A model generated the notes under the pieces. The model worked only from the letters and a program-made list of their open reading frames with translations, ran no database searches and had not been told where the DNA came from. Shown here piece after piece: positions 1 through 8,453 of a stretch of 64,000 nucleotides of DNA. Origin of the DNA: Hyphomicrobiales bacterium (GTDB lineage Bacteria > Pseudomonadota > Alphaproteobacteria > Rhizobiales > Rhizobiaceae); contig UBYX01000002.1 in assembly GCA_900469955.1 (NCBI GenBank), positions 124,193 through 188,192 of the forward strand, given 5' to 3'. Numbering within the stretch: position 1 is the first letter of the stretch; each line of letters begins with the position of its first letter. A program made the position numbers and the translations under genes.

Positions 1-1
1 C

Positions 2-466
2 GGCGGCCTGACACTGCGGGCGGTCGCAGATGCGGCGTCCGTGACGAAAGGCGGATTGCTGCACCACTTTCCAAGCAAGCAGGCGCTGATCGAAGCCGTC
101 TTCCAGGATCTGCTCCAAAAACTCGATGAACAGATAGACCGATCGATGAATGAGGACGACAGGGAGAGAGGCAGTTTTACCCGTGCTTATATCGATGCTT
201 TTTTCGAGGTGACCTCCGAGGGCACGGAAAGCCCCTGGGCAGCCCTCTCGATCTCCTGCATGACCGATCCGCATCTGCGCACGCTTTGGTCGGATTGGAT
301 GCAAAAACGGATCGAGCGGCACGCCGAGACGGACGATCACCCGGATCTGAAGATCGCTCGTTATGCCGCCGACGGCATCTGGCTCGCAAACCTTACCGAG
401 ACCAATGGTCTACCGCCGAAGGAACTTGCGGCGCTGCGCACGCAATTGAAGAACCTTACGAAATAA
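2..466 (+). CDS. TetR/AcrR-family transcriptional regulator (5' truncated by window edge)
   Basis: The reading frame is open from the first bases, so the start lies before the window. The visible N-terminus is the second half of a TetR helix-turn-helix (LRAVADAASVTKGGLLHHF followed by SK), where family members usually have a YYHF-like recognition segment. The remaining ~120 residues are an all-helical ligand-binding region with no recognisable ligand signature. The stop codon lies 11 bases before the SMR transporter ATG, so the two are probably one transcript. TetR proteins commonly repress an adjacent efflux pump, and that is the inferred role here. Confidence 0.85.
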   Translation, partial: GGLTLRAVADAASVTKGGLLHHFPSKQALIEAVFQDLLQKLDEQIDRSMNEDDRERGSFTRAYIDAFFEVTSEGTESPWAALSISCMTDPHLRTLWSDWMQKRIERHAETDDHPDLKIARYAADGIWLANLTETNGLPPKELAALRTQLKNLTK

Positions 467-477
467 GAGTGAGTACC

Positions 478-822
478 ATGAGCCCCGCAATCCTCACCTA
501 TGGCTCCCTTGCTGCCGCGATCGTGCTGGAAGTCATCGGCACGACCTTCCTGCAGCAGAGCCAGCAGTTCACGCGCGCTCTGCCGACCATCCTGATGGGG
601 ATTTGCTATCTGGCCGCCTTTTATCTTTTGTCGATCGCGCTCCGCACGCTGCCGGTCGGCATTGCCTATGCGATCTGGAGCGGCCTCGGCATCGTTCTGA
701 TCTCGGTCGTCGGCCTGATCCTGTTTCGCCAGACGCTCGACACCGCCGCCATCATCGGCCTCGGCCTGATCATTGCCGGTGTCGTGGTGGTCAACGTGTT
801 TTCGAACTCAATCTCGCATTAA
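478..822 (+). CDS. Small multidrug resistance (SMR/EmrE-type) transporter
   Basis: A 114-residue protein with four hydrophobic segments, the usual SMR length. The first segment carries the membrane-embedded Glu (LEVIGTT, residue 18) that binds protons and cationic drugs in EmrE. The third and fourth segments carry the family-typical RTLPVGIAYAIWSGLG stretch. The ATG is chosen over a longer frame because it follows AAGAGTGAG and starts at the conserved N-terminus. SMR proteins work as antiparallel dimers exchanging protons for quaternary cations. Substrate cannot be told from sequence, and a guanidinium (Gdx/SugE) exporter is an alternative. The upstream TetR gene is the likely regulator. Confidence 0.88.
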   Translation: MSPAILTYGSLAAAIVLEVIGTTFLQQSQQFTRALPTILMGICYLAAFYLLSIALRTLPVGIAYAIWSGLGIVLISVVGLILFRQTLDTAAIIGLGLIIAGVVVVNVFSNSISH

Positions 823-855
823 AAAACCGGCCTGCTTTCACAGGCCGGTTTTTGA
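821..855. terminator. Bidirectional intrinsic terminator between SMR gene and rpoD
   Basis: An AAAAACCGGCCTG arm pairs with CAGGCCGGTTTTT around a 6-base loop. It has an A-tract on one side and a T-tract on the other, so it can terminate both converging genes. The SMR stop codon TAA is part of the A-tract. Confidence 0.9.
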
Positions 856-875
856 TGAGACGTCGCTAGGACTGC

Positions 876-2939
876 CTAGCTATCCAGGAAGCTGCGCAGC
901 TTGCGGCTGCGGCTCGGATGCTTGAGCTTGCGGAGCGCCTTCGCTTCGATCTGACGGATACGTTCGCGGGTAACCGAGAACTGCTGGCCGACTTCTTCGA
1001 GCGTGTGATCGGTGTTCATGCCGATGCCGAAGCGCATGCGCAGCACGCGCTCTTCGCGCGGCGTGAGCGATGCGAGAACGCGGGTCGTCGTCTCGCGCAG
1101 GTTCGCCTGGATGGCGGCGTCGATCGGAAGCAGCGCGTTCTTGTCCTCGATGAAATCGCCCAGATGCGAATCCTCTTCGTCACCCACCGGGGTTTCGAGC
1201 GAGATAGGCTCCTTGGCGATCTTCAGGACCTTGCGGACCTTTTCGAGCGGCATGGCGAGCTTCTCGGCCAGTTCTTCCGGCGTCGGCTCGCGGCCGATCT
1301 CGTGCAGCATCTGGCGCGACGTGCGGACGATCTTGTTGATCGTCTCGATCATATGCACCGGAATGCGGATCGTACGGGCCTGATCGGCGATCGAACGGGT
1401 GATCGCCTGACGAATCCACCAGGTCGCATAGGTCGAAAACTTGTAACCGCGGCGGTACTCGAACTTGTCCACCGCCTTCATCAGGCCGATATTGCCTTCC
1501 TGAATGAGGTCGAGGAACTGCAGGCCGCGGTTGGTGTATTTCTTGGCGATGGAGATGACGAGGCGCAGGTTCGCTTCGACCATTTCCTTCTTGGCGATGC
1601 GCGCTTCCCGCTCACCCTTCTGCACCATCGAAACGATACGGCGGAATTCGGCGATCGAGATGCCGGTTTCGGTCGCAAGATTCTGGATTTCCTGGCGAAT
1701 ATCGCGGATCGTCGTATTCTCGGCCCGCGCGAATTCCTTCCAGCCGCGGGCGGCCAGGTTGGCGATCGACTTCATCCAGTTCGGATCGAGCTCGGCGCCC
1801 TGATACTGCTCCAGGAAGCTGTCGCGCTTGACGCCGTAGGATTCGGCCAGACGCAACAGGCGGCCCTCGTTCTGCATCAGGCGCTTGGAAATGTCGTAAA
1901 GCTGCTCGACCAGGGAATCGACGCGATTCTGGTTGAGCGACAGCGACTTGACCGCCGTGATCAGCTCGTCCTTGAGCTCCTTGTAGCGGCGCTCCTGGGC
2001 GGACGACAGCGTGCCGGTCGCAGCAAGACGCTGCTCGACCTGCTGGTCCTGCAGCTTCCGCAGCTTCTTGTAGGTGTCGGCGATCGTATCGAGCGTTTCC
2101 ATGACCTGCGGACGCAGTTCCGCTTCCATCGCGGCGAGCGAGAGGCTCGACTCGTCGTCGTCCTCCTCCTCTTCCTCGAGGACCATGCCTTCGCCGCCGA
2201 CCGACGTTATGTCGTCGTCATTGGCGGCAGTCATCCGCGCCTTGCGGCTCTTTTCCTTCTCTTCAGCCGCCTTGCGGTCGGCCTCGATCTTTTCCGGGCT
2301 CTGGAACTGCGGCGCGGCCTTTGCTTCCGGACCGGAATAGGTCGTTTCGAGATCGATGATCTCGCGCAGCAGGGTCGTGCCTTCGTTGAGTTCGTCACGC
2401 CAGATGATCAGCGCCTGGAACGTCAACGGGCTCTCACAGAGACCGGCGATCATCGTCTCGCGGCCGGCTTCGATCCGCTTTGCGATCGCAATTTCGCCTT
2501 CGCGCGACAAAAGCTCGACGGAACCCATTTCGCGCAGATACATGCGAACGGGATCATCGGTCCGGTCGGTCGGCTCTTTTTTCTTCGCGGTGGCGAGCGC
2601 GGTGCTGGAGGTGGGGGCGAGTTCGCCGCCTTCGCTCTCCTCACCATCGTTGTCGCTATCGCTGTCGTCGTCACCACCGGCGGCGTCTTCCGCCTCTTCG
2701 TCCTCGACGACATTGATGCCCATGTCGGAGAGCATGGCCATCGTGTCCTCGATCTGCTCGGAGGTAACTTCCTCCGAAGGCAGGACCGAGTTCAATTCGT
2801 CCATGGTGACATAACCGCGCTTCTTGGCGGCCTTGATCATCTTCTTGACTGCGTCGTCAGAAAGATCGAGAAGCGGACCGTCCTGCGTGCCTTCGCGCTC
2901 GTTTTCTGCTTCTTCGTTTTCTTTGACTTTTGTTGCCAT
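876..2939 (-). CDS. rpoD: RNA polymerase primary sigma factor RpoD (sigma-70)
   Basis: A 687-residue housekeeping sigma factor. An acidic region 1.1 is followed by a long Asp/Glu/Ser-rich insert (about residues 80-110) typical of rhizobial RpoD. Region 1.2 begins with [12 protein letters not shown] large non-conserved insert with a second acidic patch follows. Region 2 carries the -10 recognition helix ([14 protein letters not shown]). Region 4 has the -35 recognition helix ([17 protein letters not shown]) and ends RSFLDS. An in-frame GTG 12 bases upstream is possible, but the chosen ATG ([10 protein letters not shown]) has AGGGAAAG at proper spacing. It sits downstream of dnaG on the same strand, with the GFA-type gene between, a variant of the classic dnaG-rpoD macromolecular-synthesis arrangement. 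Confidence 0.98.
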   Translation of the reverse strand: MATKVKENEEAENEREGTQDGPLLDLSDDAVKKMIKAAKKRGYVTMDELNSVLPSEEVTSEQIEDTMAMLSDMGINVVEDEEAEDAAGGDDDSDSDNDGEESEGGELAPTSSTALATAKKKEPTDRTDDPVRMYLREMGSVELLSREGEIAIAKRIEAGRETMIAGLCESPLTFQALIIWRDELNEGTTLLREIIDLETTYSGPEAKAAPQFQSPEKIEADRKAAEEKEKSRKARMTAANDDDITSVGGEGMVLEEEEEDDDESSLSLAAMEAELRPQVMETLDTIADTYKKLRKLQDQQVEQRLAATGTLSSAQERRYKELKDELITAVKSLSLNQNRVDSLVEQLYDISKRLMQNEGRLLRLAESYGVKRDSFLEQYQGAELDPNWMKSIANLAARGWKEFARAENTTIRDIRQEIQNLATETGISIAEFRRIVSMVQKGEREARIAKKEMVEANLRLVISIAKKYTNRGLQFLDLIQEGNIGLMKAVDKFEYRRGYKFSTYATWWIRQAITRSIADQARTIRIPVHMIETINKIVRTSRQMLHEIGREPTPEELAEKLAMPLEKVRKVLKIAKEPISLETPVGDEEDSHLGDFIEDKNALLPIDAAIQANLRETTTRVLASLTPREERVLRMRFGIGMNTDHTLEEVGQQFSVTRERIRQIEAKALRKLKHPSRSRKLRSFLDS

Positions 2940-3352
2940 GTATTTCGTCACTTTCCCTGAACGCCACTTTCGCCGCGCTTCGTGGACACCGGCTTAAGAC
3001 GACCGCTCGCCTTGCCGCGAATCACTGTTCAACACGTAACGGAATGACCTTTAATTCCCGATTACTATTCGGCGGCCGCATTTGACACAGGACCGTCCCG
3101 TCAGGAGATCACCGGTCATGTTCGGTGCTATTGACCCACTCCGCCTATTCTGCCTTGAAATGGTGATTCCCACAAATTAACGCTCCGTCAAGCTTTTCCA
3201 TAAGTCATGCCCAGGAAAATTGGGAAAACCCGGTCAAAACCGGTTTTATTGTGGGTATACTCACCAAATTTAGCCGATATGTAGGCGGTGCCCCCTTAAA
3301 GACAAGGGTTTGCGTCGACAGAAAAGGCGTGCACGTCGCTCAGTCACATTCG
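2940..3352 (-). promoter_or_regulatory. rpoD upstream region (413 bp without a gene)
   Basis: On the minus strand there is a perfect alphaproteobacterial -35 hexamer CTTGAC (3192-3187), but the -10 at 17 bp (GAATCA) is poor, so the promoter call is tentative. At 3233-3246 a short CCGGT/ACCGG hairpin flanked by T-rich sequence may terminate the GFA-type gene. I recognise no coding sequence here. Confidence 0.35.
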
Positions 3353-3700
3353 TCAGCGAGATGCTCCGTCATACTGGGTTACCGCAAGGGCCGCAAGATC
3401 GACTTCCGGAACGCATCTAAGGTTGATCGCCGCCATCTCGGCGCCGTCAGGCAAAACCGCTTCGCTGAAGGGAGCCACTCCGCAATTGGCACAGAAATGG
3501 TGGGCGATCACCTCCTTGTTGAAGTGATAGGTCGACAGGTTCTCGCGTGGCGTCGTGAGCCGCATCCTGTCGCGCGGAACGAAGGCAAGCAGCACGCCTT
3601 TCCGGCGACAGAAGGAACAATTGCATTCCATGGCCTTGTCGAACTCACCTTCGGCCTCGAAGGCGATGTTGCCGCAATGGCAGCTTCCCGAAATTCTCAT
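3353..3700 (-). CDS. GFA-family (glutathione-dependent formaldehyde-activating enzyme/CENP-V) zinc protein
   Basis: A 115-residue protein with the two zinc-site signatures of the GFA/CENP-V fold: SCHCGNIAFEAEGEF at the N-terminus with a following CNCSFCRRKG, and a later HFCANCG. Some members bind glutathione or act in formaldehyde detoxification; most are uncharacterised. The ATG is chosen over an upstream frame extension because GGGGAGA precedes it and homologues start at this point. It lies between dnaG and rpoD on the same strand and could be co-transcribed with dnaG, 79 bp upstream. The biological role is unknown. Confidence 0.85.
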   Translation of the reverse strand: MRISGSCHCGNIAFEAEGEFDKAMECNCSFCRRKGVLLAFVPRDRMRLTTPRENLSTYHFNKEVIAHHFCANCGVAPFSEAVLPDGAEMAAINLRCVPEVDLAALAVTQYDGASR

Positions 3701-3779
3701 TGATCTCCCCAACAACACAACCACCTGGCATAGGGTAGTATCGAGACCTCGTTCGGCAAGAGCCGGATTACCGGCTCCG

Positions 3780-5783
3780 TCAGCCGTGGCTGACGGCCGC
3801 ACCCTTCACTCGCCCGGACAAGACCCCGAAGCCATCGATGATGGCCTCCTGGTTTTCCATGCGGATAATCTCGAGCTGGACTTCCGAAAGCGCCCTCAGC
3901 AGCGGCTCGATTTCCCCGGCATCGCCCGCCTCGGTCGTCTCGGCAATCTCGCGTTCCAGTTCGATCTTCTGGAAGCGAAGCGCCTTCGTTCGTTTGTGAA
4001 GCGACAAAGCCTGGCGGTAACCTTCCCGGGCGTCTTCGGGAGCTGCCTGCTGCGTCGCCGTCCACAGCCTGGCATTGCGTATCTGCTGATCCAGCAGTTT
4101 CAGGATCGCGTCGAAACCTTCAGCCGAAAGCCGCTGCGTCAGATATTCCCGTGAAAGGTTCGCGCCCGCGGTTGCCGCAGCCGGCAGCATGGCGGACCAG
4201 AAACGCTGCAAATCCCGGTTCTCGAAATCGATGGCGGCGATCTCGTCATATTCCTCGAGCAGAAGCTGCGGATGGTTGACGATGGTCAGCGCCAGCACGC
4301 TCTCGCGAAGAGCCGGCAGGTCTCGATGCCCGCGGACCAGGCCGGAACGGGCCAGACGATCGGAAACGCCGACACCTCGGCTGCCCCCTCCTGTTCCCTG
4401 CGGCGCGGCGCCGCCGCGACCTCCTGGCCGAGCTCCACCGCGCTGAAAACCCTCGCGGCGTCCGTTGCCGCCACGTTGCACCGGCGAAAAGAAACTGTTC
4501 AGGCGGTCCCGGATCTCCTGCTGGTAATGACGGCGGACATTCTCATCTGCGATGACGGAGACGATCTGTTTCAGCCGCGCTTCAAGCTCCGCGCGCTGTT
4601 CGGGCGTTTCGAAATTGGCCGAGGCGGCTTCTCGCCGCCAGATCATGTCGACCAGAGGCTTTGCTTCGGACAGCACCTTGTCGAACGGCGCCCTGCCCTC
4701 GTGCTTGACCAGATCGTCCGGATCCTTGCCGTCCGGCAGCAGAGCGAAACGCACGGAGCGTCCCGGCTTCAGGAAAGGCAGAGCCAAATCCGCGGCACGG
4801 CTCGCAGCCCTGAGGCCCGCCCCGTCGCCATCGAAGCAGAGCACCGGCAGCGGCGAAATCTTCCAGAGGAGATCGAGCTGATTTTCCGTCAAAGCCGTGC
4901 CCAGGGGAGCGACCGCATTTTCCACCCCGGCCTGATGCAGCGCGATCACGTCCATATAGCCCTCGACCGCGATGATCGTGGCACCTTCGGTCTTGCCGCC
5001 GGTGGCCTGTGCCGCCCGCCTGGCGCGGGCGAAATTGTAGAGCACCTGCCCCTTATGGAAGAGTTCGGTCTCCGGCGAGTTCATGTATTTCGCGGGCGCA
5101 TCCGGCGCCATGGCGCGGCCGCCGAAGGCGATCACCTTCTCCCGCGACGACAGGATGGGGAACATGATGCGATCGCGGAAATAATCATAGGAGACCGGGA
5201 TGTCGTCGCCATGCCGCACCAGGCCGCACGCCTCGATCTGTTCCTTGGGCACGCCCTTGCCGGCAAGAAACTCCTTGAGCGCATTGCGGCTTTCCGGTGC
5301 GTAACCCAGCCGGAACGTCTCGATGGTGCGGCTTGTCAGACCGCGGTCGCGCAGATAGGCCCGCGCCTTGGCGCCACCTGCCCCCTGGAGCTGGTCCTGA
5401 AAGAAGCGCGTCGCCATTTCCATGACGTCGAGCAGTGAAGTTCGCTCCTTCTCGCGCTTCTCGGCCTGCGGATCCGGTTGGGGCAGAGCGATACCGGCCA
5501 TGTCGGCAACCTGCTGCACAGCCTCCGGGAAGTTCAGTCCCTCAAGGTCGGTCAGGAAGCGGAAATGATCGCCGGATACGCCGCAGCCGAAGCAATGGTA
5601 TCGGCCCTTGCGGTCTTCGCAATGAAAGCTCGGGCTTTTCTCGCCATGGAACGGGCAGCAGGCCCAATAATCGCCGCGCGAGACATTGGTTTTCCGGCGA
5701 TCCCAGGTCACCCGACGGCCGACCACAGCCGATATCGGCACGCGATCGCGGATTTCGTCGAGAAAACTGTTGGAAAAGCGCAT
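3780..5783 (-). CDS. dnaG: DNA primase DnaG
   Basis: A 667-residue bacterial primase. It has an N-terminal CHC2 zinc-binding domain (C43-P-F-H46 and C64-F-G-C67). A DnaG catalytic core follows, containing the TOPRIM elements VEGYMDVIALHQAG and CFDGDGAG. A Gly/Arg-rich linker (about residues 415-450) leads to a C-terminal DnaB-interacting helical domain. It synthesises RNA primers for Okazaki fragments. The start MRFSNSFLDEIRDR is chosen over two upstream in-frame Met codons because AGAGGTGAAG precedes it and homologues begin there. A TTATAT -10-like element at 5811-5806 would give a leader of roughly 16 nt, which also fits this start. Confidence 0.97.
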   Translation of the reverse strand: MRFSNSFLDEIRDRVPISAVVGRRVTWDRRKTNVSRGDYWACCPFHGEKSPSFHCEDRKGRYHCFGCGVSGDHFRFLTDLEGLNFPEAVQQVADMAGIALPQPDPQAEKREKERTSLLDVMEMATRFFQDQLQGAGGAKARAYLRDRGLTSRTIETFRLGYAPESRNALKEFLAGKGVPKEQIEACGLVRHGDDIPVSYDYFRDRIMFPILSSREKVIAFGGRAMAPDAPAKYMNSPETELFHKGQVLYNFARARRAAQATGGKTEGATIIAVEGYMDVIALHQAGVENAVAPLGTALTENQLDLLWKISPLPVLCFDGDGAGLRAASRAADLALPFLKPGRSVRFALLPDGKDPDDLVKHEGRAPFDKVLSEAKPLVDMIWRREAASANFETPEQRAELEARLKQIVSVIADENVRRHYQQEIRDRLNSFFSPVQRGGNGRREGFQRGGARPGGRGGAAPQGTGGGSRGVGVSDRLARSGLVRGHRDLPALRESVLALTIVNHPQLLLEEYDEIAAIDFENRDLQRFWSAMLPAAATAGANLSREYLTQRLSAEGFDAILKLLDQQIRNARLWTATQQAAPEDAREGYRQALSLHKRTKALRFQKIELEREIAETTEAGDAGEIEPLLRALSEVQLEIIRMENQEAIIDGFGVLSGRVKGAAVSHG

Positions 5784-5934
5784 CTTCACCTCTGAGCCAA
5801 ACTTCATATAAGCGTCGGCCCGAAAGAATGCCACCGCGAACCAAAATGCTGCCCGCTATTCACAGGCCGAATCTGCCTGGCCGGTGACCCGGATCCACCC
5901 CCTTAGTCACCACAGAGTGACCGGAAAACAAGAA

Positions 5935-5964
5935 AGGCGGGAATCCGAAATCGGGTTCCCGCCT
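5935..5964 (-). terminator. Intrinsic terminator downstream of yqeY
   Basis: A nine-base perfect stem (AGGCGGGAA/TTCCCGCCT) with a 12-base loop. Read on the minus strand it is followed by a T-rich tail (TTTCTTGTTTTCC). It separates yqeY from dnaG. Confidence 0.85.
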
Positions 5965-5991
5965 CTTGGTTTTCCGACTGCTATAGCGAGC

Positions 5992-6447
5992 TTACTTCAG
6001 GAGATCTTTCACCACGCCTGAGGCCTTGGCAAAATCCATCTGTCCCGGATATTTTTCCTTCAATACGGCCATCACCTTGCCCATGTCCCGCAGGCCCTGA
6101 GCGCCGGTTTCAGTGACCGCCGCCTGAATGAGGCCGCGCACTTTTTCATCCGAAAGCTGCTCCGGCATGAAGCCCTTGATGACCTCGATTTCCTCGCGCT
6201 CCTGCGTGGCGAGTTCGGCGCGGCCGGCATCCTCGTAGATCTTTGCCGATTCCTCGCGCTGCTTCACCATCTTCTGCAGGATTTGCAGGATATCGTCGTC
6301 GCTGACCGGATCCTTGCCCGCACCGCGGTTGCCAATGTCGCGATCCTTGATGGCCGCCTGGATCAGGCGCACGGTGGACAGCCGACGACTATCCTTGGCC
6401 TTCATTGCATCCTTGAGCGCTTCGGAAAGCTTGTCGCGCATCATCAT
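5992..6447 (-). CDS. yqeY: GatB/YqeY domain-containing protein
   Basis: A 151-residue helical protein matching the free-standing YqeY family, related to the tail domain of the GatB amidotransferase subunit. Recognisable blocks are LSTVRLIQAAIKDRDI near the N-terminus and a C-terminal GKVMAVLKEKYPG. The biochemical role is unsettled; a link to tRNA-dependent amidation is inferred from the domain. Three consecutive ATGs follow AAGGAGAAAA; the first or second best fits the spacing, so the exact start is uncertain by one or two codons. It is divergent from carA, as often seen in rhizobia. Confidence 0.9.
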   Translation of the reverse strand: MMMRDKLSEALKDAMKAKDSRRLSTVRLIQAAIKDRDIGNRGAGKDPVSDDDILQILQKMVKQREESAKIYEDAGRAELATQEREEIEVIKGFMPEQLSDEKVRGLIQAAVTETGAQGLRDMGKVMAVLKEKYPGQMDFAKASGVVKDLLK

Positions 6448-6610
6448 TTTTCTCCTTGGGAAAAGCCGGTGCGCAGGCTGCGTGAATTGTGGCTTTTCCT
6501 TGTCATCCAAGCCGGTGTCATAGACGACGGGCCGAGGGCAATCAATTCAATTCACTTAAGCCGCTGAATTCTGACGAGGATAATCGTAAGGGATTCTTAG
6601 GCTCGCGTGA

Positions 6611-6639
6611 TTGACCATCCCGCCCGCTTTGTTTATTTT
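6611..6639 (+). promoter_or_regulatory. Candidate sigma-70 promoter of carA
   Basis: TTGACC and TATTTT are separated by exactly 17 bp. Transcription would start near 6646, giving a leader of about 125 nt before carA. No attenuator is obvious in that leader. Confidence 0.55.
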
Positions 6640-6769
6640 CCGGCACCTGCACGAGATTTAGAATGTCAGGGCTAGCGCCGGTATTCCTGCGCGCCCGTTC
6701 CTGCGACCATAGATGGCCTCTACAGCCTGTCTCTTCAAGGGATGGGGCCGGTGAGGCAGAAGGATGAAC

Positions 6770-7987
6770 ATGACTGCGACCGCTCCAGCCACCGCCCCTT
6801 GGACCACCAAGAAACCCACCGCCGTACTCGTTCTTGCCGACGGTACGGTGATCGAAGGAACGGGCATCGGGGCTACCGGCAAGGTGACCGCCGAAGTGGT
6901 CTTCAATACCGCGCTGACGGGGTACGAAGAAATCCTGACCGACCCTTCCTATCTCGGCCAGATCGTCACCTTCACCTTCCCCCATATCGGCAATGTCGGC
7001 ACCAATGAAGAAGATATCGAGGACCTGACGCCCGCCGCCCGGCGCGGCGCGGTCGGCGTCATCTTCAAAGCCGACATCACCGAACCCTCCAACTACCGCG
7101 CTGCCAAGCATCTCGATGCCTGGTTGAAGGCGCGCGGCATCATTGGGCTTTCGGGCATCGATACCCGCGCGCTGACGGCCTGGATCCGGCAGAACGGCGC
7201 GCCAAATGGAGTGATCGCTCACGATTCGAACGGTGTCTTCGACATTGAAGCGCTGAAGGCCGAGGCCAAGGCATGGAGCGGTTTGGAAGGTCTTGATCTC
7301 GCCAAGGAAGCGACCTCCGGCCAGTCCTCGCAGTGGACGCAGAAGTCTTGGGTATGGAACGAGAGCTACAGCGACCTTCAGCCGGAAGATGCGAAATATC
7401 ATATCGTTTGCGTCGATTACGGCGTGAAGCGCAATATCCTGCGCCTCTTCACCGGTCTGGATTGCAAGGTCACCGTCGTGCCGGCGCAAACCTCGGCCGA
7501 AGACATTCTGGCCTTGAAGCCGGACGGCATTTTCCTGTCGAACGGCCCGGGCGATCCGGCGGCAACCGGCGAATATGCAGTGCCGGTCATTCAGGATGTC
7601 ATCAGGACCGATATTCCGACCTTCGGCATCTGCCTCGGCCACCAGATCCTCGGCCTGGCGCTCGGGGCGAAGACGGAAAAGATGCATCAGGGTCATCACG
7701 GCGCCAATCATCCCGTCAAGGATCATACGACCGGCAAGGTCGAGATCGTTTCGATGAACCACGGCTTTGCAGTCGATTCGAAGTCTCTGCCGGAAGGCGT
7801 TGAAGAGACTCACATTTCGCTCTTCGACGGCACCAATTGCGGCCTGCGTCTTTCCGGGAAACCAGTCTTTTCCGTACAGCATCATCCCGAGGCTTCGCCG
7901 GGACCGCAGGACAGCCACTATCTCTTCCGCCGCTTCATCAATCTCGTTCGCGAGCGCAAGGGCGAACCGGCCCTCGCCGAGCGCTGA
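6770..7987 (+). CDS. carA: Carbamoyl-phosphate synthase small (glutaminase) subunit CarA
   Basis: A 405-residue protein that hydrolyses glutamine and passes ammonia to CarB for arginine and pyrimidine synthesis. The N-terminal CarA domain starts with AVLVLADGTVIEG and contains GIIGLSGIDTRALT. The C-terminal class I glutaminase carries the nucleophile motif FGICLGHQ and the catalytic His/Glu segment QHHPEASPG. Two ATGs lie six bases apart; the second is preferred because AGAAGGA is five bases upstream of it, whereas it abuts the first. carB lies 12 kb downstream rather than adjacent. A strong terminator follows the gene. Confidence 0.97.
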   Translation: MTATAPATAPWTTKKPTAVLVLADGTVIEGTGIGATGKVTAEVVFNTALTGYEEILTDPSYLGQIVTFTFPHIGNVGTNEEDIEDLTPAARRGAVGVIFKADITEPSNYRAAKHLDAWLKARGIIGLSGIDTRALTAWIRQNGAPNGVIAHDSNGVFDIEALKAEAKAWSGLEGLDLAKEATSGQSSQWTQKSWVWNESYSDLQPEDAKYHIVCVDYGVKRNILRLFTGLDCKVTVVPAQTSAEDILALKPDGIFLSNGPGDPAATGEYAVPVIQDVIRTDIPTFGICLGHQILGLALGAKTEKMHQGHHGANHPVKDHTTGKVEIVSMNHGFAVDSKSLPEGVEETHISLFDGTNCGLRLSGKPVFSVQHHPEASPGPQDSHYLFRRFINLVRERKGEPALAER

Positions 7988-8021
7988 TCTGCTGCCCTAA
8001 AAAAATCGCTTACAGCCTATT

Positions 8022-8080
8022 GACCTCAACCTCGCTTGAGGTCGCACAAAGCCCCTGTTCAAAACGAGCAGGGGTTTTTC
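8022..8080 (+). terminator. carA terminator: two hairpins, the second ending in a T-run
   Basis: Hairpin 1 (8022-8043) is a perfect eight-base GACCTCAA/TTGAGGTC stem. Hairpin 2 (8052-8074) is a nine-base stem (one G-T pair) with an AAAAC loop, followed directly by TTTTTC. The next gene's ATG is at 8081, so the terminator is also the translation-initiation region of that gene. Confidence 0.85.
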
Positions 8081-8431
8081 ATGAGCGAAATACAAAAGGC
8101 ACGCGTCGTTCGCGTCAACAGGTTCTCGGTGCCGGAGGACGCCCGCGACGAGTTCATGCGTCTCATAGGAAGGACGCACGAGGTCATCCGGTCGCAGCCC
8201 GGCTTCGTCGAGGACCTGATCCTTGAGCAGCATTCAGGGCCGGGAGAATTCAACCTCCTCACCATCGTAAAATTCGAAGGAGAACACGTCCTTCAACCGA
8301 TCATCGCCGCAGTCGCGAAATCGGATGCTGAGGCCGGTATCGACCGCCAGGCCCTGAACAGGCGCCTCGGGGTCGAAGCCAATGTCGGTTTCTATCAGCC
8401 GGTGACGCTGCGCGAACTACTGCCGGCATGA
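8081..8431 (+). CDS. ABM-domain (antibiotic biosynthesis monooxygenase-like) protein
   Basis: A 116-residue protein with a ferredoxin-like ABM/dimeric alpha-beta barrel pattern: VVRVNRFSVPEDARDEFM, then a loop with QPGFVEDLIL, then a strand NLLTIVKFEG. Small ABM proteins include quinol monooxygenases and haem-degrading enzymes, but many have unknown substrates and no haem or quinone signature is evident here. The ATG lies directly after the T-run of the carA terminator. Its only Shine-Dalgarno sequence (CAGGGG) is inside the terminator stem. A TTG 45 bases upstream is a less likely start. Confidence 0.75.
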   Translation: MSEIQKARVVRVNRFSVPEDARDEFMRLIGRTHEVIRSQPGFVEDLILEQHSGPGEFNLLTIVKFEGEHVLQPIIAAVAKSDAEAGIDRQALNRRLGVEANVGFYQPVTLRELLPA

Positions 8432-8453
8432 GGCGGCAGCCGGCTCGCTGTTC

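Noticed and set aside
918-2960. Long open frame antisense to rpoD, with similar ones antisense to carA (6542-7918) and carB (21039-23216)
   Set aside because: They mirror strongly supported genes, lack ribosome sites and family motifs, and are expected from third-position G+C bias.
3082-3087. TTGACA hexamer on the plus strand upstream of rpoD as a promoter
   Set aside because: No -10 at suitable spacing and no plus-strand gene follows.
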